This document shows, one piece after another, positions 8,137 to 14,833 of a stretch of DNA of 40,436 nucleotides. Source of the DNA: an uncultured Lachnospiraceae bacterium (GTDB lineage Bacteria; Bacillota; Clostridia; Lachnospirales; Lachnospiraceae). The notes beneath the pieces are model-generated. The model searched no databases and was not told where the DNA came from. It worked only from the letters and a program-made list of their open reading frames with translations. A program made the translations under genes and the position numbers. The stretch is taken from assembly GCA_902779395.1 (NCBI GenBank), contig CACZBK010000027.1, forward strand, positions 1 through 40,436, read 5' to 3'. The number at the start of each line of letters is the position of its first letter. Within the stretch, counting starts at the first letter, position 1.

Positions 8137-8490
8137 TTATCTTTTTCCGTCCTGCATACTTCTTTTCCACTCCAGAAGGTTCACCGCAGCTATGATACCG
8201 AACATACCAAATACGATAAGTATCGCAGCTCCAACCGGCCACGCAAAAATATATCCCTCTGCTCCGGCGGCATCGATTATCCATTTTTGAAATACTATAT
8301 AGCTTACCAATAAGCTTATAACCACTCTAAGCAACGCGGACATAACTACTCCGAAGCCATGCTCGATAAGCATCATCTTAAGCTTCTGCGCAGGCTCCAT
8401 ACCAACCACATCATAAAGCCAAAGCTCCCTTTTCCGTATACGCATAGCCTCAAGATAGCCTCAAGATAGCGCTGCAAGTTAACGGCAAGC
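8137..8490 (-). pseudogene. C-terminal remnant of an FtsX-type ABC transporter permease
   Basis: The frame up to 8445 encodes RIRKRELWLYDVVGMEPAQK followed by two hydrophobic helices; this is the last part of FtsX/MacB-type permeases, where an R-R-E-L...L-G-M motif precedes the third and fourth transmembrane segments. Upstream, the same protein frame continues as GLAVNLQRYLEA, but an 11-bp direct duplication at 8448-8469 shifts it and creates a stop. The rest of the permease (N-terminus, large extracellular domain) is absent, and the sequence runs into tandem repeats at about 8495. No ATPase partner is nearby. It is a decaying fragment, though the short ORF at 8137-8445 could still be translated. 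Confidence 0.65.
8448..8469. repeat. 11-bp direct duplication causing a frameshift
   Basis: CCTCAAGATAG occurs twice in immediate tandem. Removing one copy restores a continuous minus-strand frame across the permease remnant, so this looks like a recent slippage duplication. Confidence 0.75.
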
Positions 8491-8494
8491 CCAT

Positions 8495-8560
8495 CACAAA
8501 TATGTCCGTCAAAACGCCACAAATCTATCCGTCGAAATACTACAAATCTATTCGTCGTCC
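8495..8560. repeat. 23-bp tandem repeat, about three copies
   Basis: Units start at 8495, 8518 and 8541 with CACAAATATG, CACAAATCTA and TACAAATCTA, each followed by a TCCGTC or TTCGTC block; the third is cut short as the ATPase remnant begins. The array sits at the junction of the permease remnant and the DUF4143 ATPase remnant. Unit size and the CACA start resemble the arrays in front of the two intact ATPase genes downstream. Confidence 0.75.
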
Positions 8561-9076
8561 CTTGCAAGTGCCCGAAAAGAATCAGGTGAATCCAACGGTA
8601 CAATCTCCTTATCTGCATTATTCAGGGATAAAGAACTACCAAACGACGAGTGTATCTCCAATCTTACTATTGATAACCTGATCCTGGCAGCGTGTCGTGG
8701 TGGATGGCCTTCCGTCATAAACAAGAAAACTGATAAGGCCAAATTAATGATAGCCAATAGTTATTTTGATAGTCTCTGTAGAGATGACATCTGCAATGTC
8801 GACAAAGTAAAAAGAGATGAACAGGGAACCCGCCTTTTGTTAAGATCATATGCAAGAAATATTTCAACTTTTGCCAGCAATAAAACAATCCTCAAAGACA
8901 TTAATGCAAACTTCCCGATGAGTGACACAACGTTTTACGATTATTTAAAAACTCTTCAGGAGATGCAAGCTCCTCTCCGTTTACCGGATCTAAAGATAAT
9001 CCTCACCGGTACTCCATACGGATACAAGCGCGAAGACGGCGTATTTGTAATCCCGATCGGATGTCTAAAAGATTAA
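8561..9076 (+). pseudogene. Remnant of a DUF4143-type AAA ATPase
   Basis: The plus frame from 8561 reads ESGESNGTISL, then NLTIDNLILAACRGGWPSV, then DDICNVDKVKRDEQGTRLLL, RSYARNISTFASNKTILKDI and finally YKREDGVFVIPIGCLKD. These blocks follow the order of the middle and end of DUF4143 ATPases. Missing are the N-terminal P-loop ATPase module and, after LKTLQEM, most of the nuclease-like domain, where the frame jumps directly to the last 35 residues. So it is 5'-truncated and internally deleted. A 109-codon ORF (8747-9076) remains open but cannot be a working ATPase. It differs from the intact ATPases downstream, so it is not a partial copy of them. Confidence 0.75.
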
Positions 9077-9099
9077 CCTAAGATTATAAATATATTAAA

Positions 9100-9121
9100 G
9101 CGGGTGACATCCATCACCCGC
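9100..9121 (+). terminator. Terminator hairpin after the ATPase remnant
   Basis: GCGGGTGA (9100-9107) and TCACCCGC (9114-9121) form a perfect 8-bp GC-rich stem with a 6-nt loop, followed on the plus strand by a T-rich stretch (CATTTTCTCTTT). Nearly the same hairpin recurs at 13946-13967. Confidence 0.65.
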
Positions 9122-9180
9122 GCCATTTTCTCTTTCTGATAATAGGTTTTCTCTGCTATGTTTATAATATTATGACTCGT

Positions 9181-9240
9181 GGGCAAAAATGGGCTCGCCG
9201 TAGGCAAAATTTGCCAATTTCTGCCAATTTTTGCAAATTG
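9181..9240. repeat. AT-rich short repeats with 10-bp period
   Basis: Three consecutive 10-mers, TTGCCAATTT, CTGCCAATTT and TTGCAAATTG (9211-9240), are preceded by GGCAAAATTTGCC (13-bp palindrome) and GGGCAAAAATGGGC. They lie just beyond the 3' end of the ATPase gene at 9242. A 10-bp period places each unit on the same face of the helix. No gene is visible in 9122-9241. Confidence 0.6.
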
Positions 9241-9241
9241 T

Positions 9242-10615
9242 CTATTCTATGGGGTATATTTTAGGAACAAAGGATAAATTTCTGCATTTTGCACTTAAAT
9301 ATTCTTTTATTTTGAAAGAACAAAAATACGGAAATGTATAAATACTATTTGAATGGCCTATATTAAAATCTCCCAGCTTTATTCCGCAGGAAATATCTCT
9401 GTAATTTTTGTTTTTTATCAAAGAAGATAAAGATTTGGATTGAGCATTATTCGATTTTACCTCTACAGGGATCAGCTCATTCTGAGTTCTTACAAAAAAA
9501 TCCTCTTCAAGAGTGGAGTTTTCTTTTTTGTAGTAGAAAAGACCAAGCCCCTGCTTAATAAATGCCTCTGCAACAAAATTCTCATAAAGCGCTCCTTTAT
9601 ATACTCCAAGGTTTTTATTCACTCTCAGATCTTCCTGTGCTTCTTCATCTAATGCCGATACCAATAAGCCTGTATCAGGGTAATAAAGCTTATATTTGCC
9701 CTCCTCAATATTTCCTTTTAACGGAAGCTCAGGATACTGCAGGCAATTGCATTCAACGATGACTCCGGCATCCTTTAACCACTCAATACAGCCTGTATAT
9801 TCCCTGGATCTGGCATTTTTCTCTATTTTATTAAACTGAAACTTCTTGTTTTCTTTCGCAAGCTGTGCCGGAATGCTTCTATATACACTTATGATCTTTG
9901 CCTGGTCAAGGCCTTCGGCATATTTCCTAACATCTTCCTCATAATCAAGTCTGATCTGTCCCTGAACTTCAAGTGTTCCCGAGAAAGTACCGGTTTCGAT
10001 ATAAAGCTTAACAACATCCGGCATTCCGCCCAAAACGCAGTAATCTAAAAAGAGACTTTTAAAAACAGCCAATTCATTGTCATTGAACGGTTTGTTCTCT
10101 AACATATGTGTAAGTATCGAATCTATCTGTTCTTGATGGTAGCCTTTCGCCCAAAGAAATTCTTCAAAGTCCATTGAGTACATTTCATAATCTGTTTTGG
10201 CACCAACACTATTACTGTGGATTTTCCTGTAGTTAATTCCAAGCATCGAGCCACTGCAGATGACATCATAGTTCCCATCTATCTTGAATGCCTTTAATGT
10301 GGTCGCAACATCAGGATTCTCCTGTATCTCATCAAAAAGAATGACAGTTTTTTGTGGGATGAACTTAAGCGATGGATCTGCCAGAGAAATATTCCTGATA
10401 ACACTGTCCACATCATATCCATCGGCAAGTATATGCATGAATTTTTTATCTAAAGCAAAGTTTATATATACAATATTCTCATAGTTTTCCCTGGCAAAAT
10501 GCAAGATGGATTCTGTCTTGCCGATCTGCCTTGCACCTTTTACTATAAGTGGCTTATGTGACCGGTCCGCTTTCCAGTTTTTCAGATAATCATCTATTTT
10601 CCGTCTGTAATACAT
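9242..10615 (-). CDS. AAA ATPase with DUF4143-type nuclease-like domain
   Basis: 457 residues from the ATG that follows GGAGG (7-nt spacer); longer in-frame starts lack such a site. Walker A is GARQIGKT (27-34), Walker B VILFDEIQ (91-98), and SGSMLG (121-126) is the sensor stretch typical of the family. Near the C-terminus come EEDFFV and then VEVK (384-387), the D...E-x-K spacing of a PD-(D/E)XK-like fold in DUF4143 proteins. The family is very widespread and often multi-copy in anaerobic bacteria and archaea, with unknown role. The gene stands alone, preceded by a 32-bp tandem array and flanked downstream by 10-bp repeats. Confidence 0.88.
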   Translation of the reverse strand: MYYRRKIDDYLKNWKADRSHKPLIVKGARQIGKTESILHFARENYENIVYINFALDKKFMHILADGYDVDSVIRNISLADPSLKFIPQKTVILFDEIQENPDVATTLKAFKIDGNYDVICSGSMLGINYRKIHSNSVGAKTDYEMYSMDFEEFLWAKGYHQEQIDSILTHMLENKPFNDNELAVFKSLFLDYCVLGGMPDVVKLYIETGTFSGTLEVQGQIRLDYEEDVRKYAEGLDQAKIISVYRSIPAQLAKENKKFQFNKIEKNARSREYTGCIEWLKDAGVIVECNCLQYPELPLKGNIEEGKYKLYYPDTGLLVSALDEEAQEDLRVNKNLGVYKGALYENFVAEAFIKQGLGLFYYKKENSTLEEDFFVRTQNELIPVEVKSNNAQSKSLSSLIKNKNYRDISCGIKLGDFNIGHSNSIYTFPYFCSFKIKEYLSAKCRNLSFVPKIYPIE

Positions 10616-10641
10616 AACATCTACCTCCAGAGATATGATAT

Positions 10642-10720
10642 CACATTTTATTAGGCACTTCAAGCCGATGCCCCACATTTTATGAGGCACTTAAGTTGCT
10701 CTGCCCACATTTTATGAAAC
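10642..10720. repeat. 32-bp tandem repeat upstream of the DUF4143 ATPase
   Basis: Units start at 10642, 10674 and 10706, each with CACATTTTAT; the first two share the following (T/G)AGGCACTT(C/A)AAG and then diverge, and the third breaks off after about 12 bp. The array begins 27 bp upstream of the ATPase start, so it covers the promoter region. Period is exactly 32. Confidence 0.8.
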
Positions 10721-10754
10721 GGTGCGTAGCAGTCTTATACATCACAGTGCAAAC

Positions 10755-10787
10755 AAAAAAGCGCCGGTGTTATACAACCCGACGCTT
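10755..10787 (-). terminator. Rho-independent terminator of the ATPase gene at 10841-11872
   Basis: On the minus strand AAGCGTCGG pairs with CCGGCGCTT (one GU pair), followed directly by TTTTTT. It lies 54 bp past the stop of the ATPase gene. Confidence 0.8.
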
Positions 10788-10840
10788 ATTTAGTCATTAA
10801 TCTTATGCAAAAAAACTTAGGTTTTGCAATCCGGAAATCA

Positions 10841-11872
10841 TCAAATATAATTCTTCACTATCTCATAAAAACGCGGCAATGAAAGGCTGACATAGCCATA
10901 CTCAGGTGTATTTATAATCCCTTTCCTGATCAGCCCCTCTCTGTATCTGGAAAAAGTGCTGTTATTTACCGACGCCCTTTTACAAATATCTCCTGTCTTC
11001 ACTTTATCTTCTGATATCGCAAGAACGATATCTTTTTCTTTTTTAGTCATTGATGTCCACAGTTTTTTATATACAAAATCATCAAGCAGATCATCAAATT
11101 CATCAAGTGTCTTTGACAATCCTTTTTTTCTGTTATTCCAATAAGAAACGCCCAAGGCCTGGAACGCAAATGCATATCCTTTTGTTAGCTCAGCAAGTTC
11201 CTTTGCTGCGCTGTCGTCAATTCCAAATATCTCTCTATACTGTTTATAAATCTGCAGAATACTTAACGGCCCGGTTTCGATCTTAGGAGAGCGAAGGAGA
11301 AAGGTCAATGCCGGATCATTCTGTATACTGTTTATGTTTTCATACAAGCCGGTCATTATAAGAAATATGGGGTAATCCTGTCGGACAAATATCTGAAACT
11401 GACTCGCGAATATTTTCATATTATTATCGTGTATTACTTCATCTATTGTTACCAGGACTCTTTTCTTTTTTCTGATGATAGTTCTAAACGCTTTCTCAAT
11501 TTCACCCACAGGATCATTGCTTTTCTCCTCACCATTCAGGCCTATCCCAAAGCCTGCAGCTGATACATTAAATCCTTTTTCAAACACATTGGTTTTTGAA
11601 CTGCAGGCTTCCCTTAATCTCAATGCCAAAGAAGAAAGCAGATCCAAGACCGGATTCAAATTTATAATGATCCAATCCTTTTCTTTTGCCAGTGCATTTG
11701 CAACTGTTGTCATCAATACAGTTTTACCGCTCCCACGGATACCCTCGATCATAAATGTCTGACAAACGGGATTTGATGCATTAAAGCTGCTTAAAATACT
11801 GTCCATATCCTCCAGACGTGATATCAATTTATTAGGTTCTTTTCCAAATGTTATTGTAAAAGGATTCTCCAT
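10841..11872 (-). CDS. P-loop ATPase of the archaeal-type AAA/MNS group with C-terminal winged helix
   Basis: 343 residues. Walker A GIRGSGKT (44-51), Walker B VLVTIDEV (139-146) and a later RSPKIET that may supply an arginine finger identify an ATPase of the group sometimes called archaeal ATPases. The last 70 residues look like a winged helix (DICKRASVNNSTFSRYREGL, then a strand pair), so it may bind DNA. Unlike its neighbour at 9242 it has no nuclease-like tail. GAAGGGGG lies about 10 nt upstream of the ATG, and a 29-bp tandem array lies 44 bp upstream. Function of these lone ATPases is not established. Confidence 0.82.
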   Translation of the reverse strand: MENPFTITFGKEPNKLISRLEDMDSILSSFNASNPVCQTFMIEGIRGSGKTVLMTTVANALAKEKDWIIINLNPVLDLLSSLALRLREACSSKTNVFEKGFNVSAAGFGIGLNGEEKSNDPVGEIEKAFRTIIRKKKRVLVTIDEVIHDNNMKIFASQFQIFVRQDYPIFLIMTGLYENINSIQNDPALTFLLRSPKIETGPLSILQIYKQYREIFGIDDSAAKELAELTKGYAFAFQALGVSYWNNRKKGLSKTLDEFDDLLDDFVYKKLWTSMTKKEKDIVLAISEDKVKTGDICKRASVNNSTFSRYREGLIRKGIINTPEYGYVSLSLPRFYEIVKNYI

Positions 11873-11915
11873 GTGTGTAATACCCCCTTCTCCAATACGC
11901 CGTATAATTTTCTAT

Positions 11916-12002
11916 GCACATCTCACCATAACTCTTATATTTATGCACATCTTACCATAACTTCCGAAACAATGCAAATCTTACCATAACTTCAAAAAAT
12001 AC
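11916..12002. repeat. 29-bp tandem repeat upstream of the winged-helix ATPase
   Basis: Three full units start at 11916, 11945 and 11974: GCACATCTCACCATAACT, GCACATCTTACCATAACT and GCAAATCTTACCATAACT, each with an AT-rich, less conserved remainder. Period is exactly 29. The array lies just upstream of the ATPase gene on the opposite strand, where its promoter must be. Confidence 0.82.
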
Positions 12003-12022
12003 TGAAGATGTCAGCATTGCCA

Positions 12023-12042
12023 GAGGAACGTCCCCTGTCCTC
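12023..12042. repeat. Short inverted repeat beside the intron 3' end
   Basis: GAGGA (12023-12027) and TCCTC (12038-12042) flank a central ACGTCCCCTG. It lies 9 bp from the intron 3' boundary in the 3' exon. A short element, possibly part of a former terminator or repeat; weak evidence. Confidence 0.3.
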
Positions 12043-12050
12043 ACATATCA

Positions 12051-13935
12051 ATCGAGTAGGAGGGGAAATTGAATAATTTCCCCGACCTCTCACACCACCG
12101 TGCGTACCGTCCGGTACACGGCGGTTCCTTAGTTTTCACATATTTGCAGATAAAAGCCAGTCAAGGACATATATCCGAGATTGGCTAATTCTTTGTTGGT
12201 AAGCGCCTGGTTTAACACCAAAGCTGACCGCCATATTCCTTTGCGGCAGTTGGCTATCTCAGATACCGCCCATTCGAGTAAGCCCAAGCTACGCAGTTTC
12301 CTTATTCTCGTCCGAACTTTCTTCCATTGTTTCCAATAGATTGCCCTTATCCTGTGGCGTAGCCATTCGTCCGTGTCTTGTAACAGTCTCTTCATATCTG
12401 CCAACTTAAAGTAATTAACCCATCCACGGATGAATTGTTGTAGTTTCAGTATACGATACTCATTACTCCAAGCATTATTTCTATCCGTTAACTCCCGCAG
12501 TTTCTTCTTCATCTTTTCCACCGACTTTGGGTGTACTCGGAATCGCAGTCCCTTGTGGTTGTAAAACGTATATCCCAGATACTTTACCCTGCTGATATGC
12601 GCTACACTTGTTTTATCCCTGTTCACCTTGAGAAATAATTTATCCTCGATGTACGGCAGGATATTTTGAAGCGTACGCTCGGCACTTTTTCGGCTTTTAC
12701 AGAAAATCATGCAGTCGTCTGCATAACGGACAAATCTGTGCCCTCTGCACTCCAACTCCTTGTCTAACTCATTCAGCATTATGTTACTTAACAGTGGACT
12801 AAGTGGTCCGCCTTGTGGCACGCCGACTTCTGTCTTTTCAAACAACCCATTTGCAACTACTCCGGCATTCATATATTTATGAATAAGTGAAATAACTCTG
12901 CCGTCTTTTATGGTTTTCGACAAGACCTCGATAAGCTTGCTTTGGCATACATTGTCAAAGAACTTCTCCAAGTCCATATCCACCACATAGACATAGCCGT
13001 CGTTTGCATTCTTTTGGCATTGCTTTAAGGCGTCGTGTGCCCCTCTGTTTGGGCGAAAGCCGAAACTGTTTTCTGAAAACTGCGTCTCAAAAATCGGTGA
13101 TAATACCTGTGCGATTGCCTGCTGATATACGCGGTCAACTACTGTCGGTATTCCCAGTTTCCTAACCTTTCCCTTTTCTTCTTTGGGTATTTCTACCCGT
13201 CTGACTGGATTCGGCTTATATTTTCCGTCTAAAATCTGTTGGTTAAGCTCCTTGCCGTGCTTTCGCAAGTACGTTAGAAGTTCTTCCACGTCCATTCCGT
13301 CCACACCGCCCGAACCTTTGTTGGATTTCACTTTCTTATACGCCGCATTAAGGTTGTCGTTATGCAAAATCTCTTCCAACAGTCCAGCCTTCTGCAAGTC
13401 TGTGATGATGTCGGTGTTTTCAGCAATCCTTGAACAAGCGGACGCCTCTGCATACTCTTTCTGTTCCGCAGATACCATTTGCAGATGACCTTCTGTATGA
13501 AGTTGTCTGTCCTTAAATTTGTCCTCGGTTACATTCATTTCCTAACATCTCCTAAAGTTCAGCCCTTCGCCGATGTTTGCAACCATCGGTTTACTATGGC
13601 TTCAGCTGACTTCTCGCCATTCGTTGTTACTACGGTTTCTTACTCTGTTTCCACCGCTGACGAGACCTCCCTGGGTACCACACGTTTCTTTCCCTCCACG
13701 TATCTGCCACATTTACTATGCACAGTTCCGTACAGTTATTGGGTTTCGGTGTGTTAGGCCACCTTACCCCCATACATAGCCTGATGTGATTTCTGTTCGT
13801 CAGACCAGAGGTTTGCTTACAGCTTCCTTCAGATTCCACCTCACGATAGACACCCTTGCTGTTCAGCTATATCCTTCCCACTGTCGGGCGGATTCGGGAC
13901 TTTCACCCGTTAGAAACGTGCGCCGCCAGGCGCAC
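12051..13935 (-). mobile_element. Complete group II intron, probably class C (about 1885 nt)
   Basis: The minus-strand 5' end is GTGCGCC (the group II GUGYG start), reading on through the conserved GGGTGAAAGTCCCG block. At the 3' end a domain V-like hairpin (GAACCGCCGTGTACC to GGTACGCACGGTG) is followed by a domain VI stem (GGGGAAATT/AATTTCCCC) and the end CTACTCGAT, with a candidate branch-point A seven bases from the terminus (12057). The RT gene sits in domain IV. It is inserted six bases downstream of a perfect terminator hairpin (13942-13971), the target preference of class C introns. All recognisable parts are present, so it may be active. Confidence 0.85.
12129..13538 (-). CDS. ltrA: Group II intron reverse transcriptase/maturase
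   Basis: 469 residues. An N-terminal region precedes RT blocks NKGSGGVDGMDVEE, GKVRKLGIPTVVDRV, NSFGFRPNRGAHDAL and DMDLEKFFDNV, with the catalytic YADD at 272-275. A maturase (X/GIIM) domain follows (RGWVNYF, then WKQWKKVRTRIRKL). There is no C-terminal HNH endonuclease, as in class C introns, which use other routes to prime. AGGAGATGTTAGGAA precedes the ATG. The protein splices the intron RNA and carries out retrohoming. No frameshift or missing catalytic residue seen. Confidence 0.95.
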   Translation of the reverse strand: MNVTEDKFKDRQLHTEGHLQMVSAEQKEYAEASACSRIAENTDIITDLQKAGLLEEILHNDNLNAAYKKVKSNKGSGGVDGMDVEELLTYLRKHGKELNQQILDGKYKPNPVRRVEIPKEEKGKVRKLGIPTVVDRVYQQAIAQVLSPIFETQFSENSFGFRPNRGAHDALKQCQKNANDGYVYVVDMDLEKFFDNVCQSKLIEVLSKTIKDGRVISLIHKYMNAGVVANGLFEKTEVGVPQGGPLSPLLSNIMLNELDKELECRGHRFVRYADDCMIFCKSRKSAERTLQNILPYIEDKLFLKVNRDKTSVAHISRVKYLGYTFYNHKGLRFRVHPKSVEKMKKKLRELTDRNNAWSNEYRILKLQQFIRGWVNYFKLADMKRLLQDTDEWLRHRIRAIYWKQWKKVRTRIRKLRSLGLLEWAVSEIANCRKGIWRSALVLNQALTNKELANLGYMSLTGFYLQICEN

Positions 13936-13941
13936 CTACAG

Positions 13942-13971
13942 AAAAGCGGGTGACTCTCATCACCCGCTTTT
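13942..13971 (-). terminator. Terminator hairpin used as intron target
   Basis: AAAAGCGGGTGA and TCACCCGCTTTT form a perfect 12-bp stem with a 6-nt loop. It follows the stop of the surface-protein remnant (14010) by about 38 bp on the minus strand. The intron begins six bases past it. The AAAA/TTTT ends make it functional in both directions. Confidence 0.85.
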
Positions 13972-14009
13972 GCATTTAGTCCCTCATTCTGTTGAAACCA
14001 ATCATTCTT

Positions 14010-14358
14010 TTACAGCCAGTTGAACACGCCCTTTTCGATCTTGAAGCTGACCTTCTTGCTGCCGTAGTACCTGGTGGTTCCCGTTCCGCTGTCTCCAAGT
14101 CCGGTGATCACGATGGTCCCCTTGCCCTTGTTTACGTTGGCGAAGTACTCTACCTTGTAGTCTACACCTTCCTTAAGGGTAACGGCGTTAGCTCCCTTAC
14201 CGATATGCACGGTCACAACAGGCTTTAGCTTCTCGCCGGTAAATGCGTAGCTCTTCTTATCAAGCTTTACGCCTGCCTTCGAGATGTCTTGGGTCTTTTC
14301 GGCCTTGCTGATATTGTAGCTACCGGTTACGGTGCCGGTATAGTTGCCCTTACCGCTA
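14010..14358 (-). pseudogene. C-terminal remnant of a repeat-containing surface protein
   Basis: The frame ending at 14010 can be followed upstream to about 14358 and reads GKGNYTGTVTGSYNISKAEK, then YAFTGEKLKPVVTVHIGKG, then TLKEGVDYKVEYFANVNKGK and so on. This is the pattern of small Ig-like repeats (Y-TG-x-x-K-P-x-V-x-V ... L-x-x-G-x-D-Y-x-V-x-Y ... GKG) found in large clostridial cell-surface proteins. No start codon or signal peptide exists; the frame runs straight into a histidine-kinase fragment in another frame. It is the broken 3' end of a bigger gene, keeping its terminator. Its GC content is visibly higher than the neighbours. Confidence 0.65.
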
Positions 14359-14752
14359 CCGCGCTCTCGTCTTCGATCCAGAAGGCGTAACCGCCGCGTA
14401 TCTTCCTGGCCATGAGCTTCTTATCGGGCTGTATATAGACAGGCTCGTCGATAGCTGCTTTCAGCTGATCTTCTTCAGCCTCTATGATATTTGCCGAATG
14501 ATGCACGGGCTTAAGACTTATATCTGTTATCATAACCGGCATCGGCAGCTTTGAGAAAAAGCCGGCGTAATTTTCATTATGAGGGATAAGATGCTCACGG
14601 ATACAGATCTCGAAGATGGCCACGATGGCAAAGATATTCGCCTCCGGCGTTTCATAAGGCGGTATGAATTCGAACAGGCGCTTAAGGTTATGAAGCTGCA
14701 GGAGCATCATCCAGACAACAATGACTATCCTGTTATGCTTTTCAAACTCTTA
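14355..14752 (-). pseudogene. Internal remnant of a sensor histidine kinase-like protein
   Basis: The minus frame reads IVIVVWMMLLQL, then FEFIPPYETPEANIFAIVAI, then PVMITDISLKPVHHSAN and KKLMARKIRGGYAFWIEDES. The PVMITD, LMARKI-GG and WIEDES stretches resemble the region before the dimerisation helix in a group of clostridial histidine kinases. No start precedes it (a TAA lies directly upstream), and no catalytic HATPase domain follows: at about 14355 the sequence switches to the surface-protein fragment in another frame. It is a deletion scar; the exact family is inference. Confidence 0.5.
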
Positions 14753-14764
14753 AGATACCCGTAG

Positions 14765-14796
14765 AAAAAAACAGGAGCGTTTTCTCACGCCCCCGT
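14765..14796 (-). terminator. Rho-independent terminator after the lipoprotein gene
   Basis: On the minus strand ACGGGGGCG pairs with CGCTCCTGT (two GU pairs) around TGAGAAAA and is followed by a T-run. It probably ends the long operon that starts near 26.3 kb. Confidence 0.75.
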
Positions 14797-14833
14797 TAGA
14801 TGCCTTATCTCTCAGAACTCCGTACAGATACCT

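Noticed and set aside
8373-8618. Minus-strand ORF of 81 codons with FVVFRRIDLWRFDG
   Set aside because: It is created by reading through the 23-bp repeats and the permease remnant; no ribosome binding site and no family.
8495-12002. Tandem repeats as CRISPR arrays
   Set aside because: Only about three units each, directly adjacent with no unique spacers, and no cas genes nearby.
13479-13839. Several ORFs of 66-92 codons around the 5' part of the intron
   Set aside because: They lie within structured intron RNA (domain I to IV) and have no homologue-like features.
12001-14000. Insertion sequence with transposase around the ATPase genes
   Set aside because: No transposase ORF and no terminal inverted repeats with target duplication were found; the only mobile enzyme is the intron RT.
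14010-14228. Short ORFs as an independent small gene
   Set aside because: The minus frame continues upstream past the apparent start into more surface-protein repeat; it is a truncated 3' end and not a small gene.
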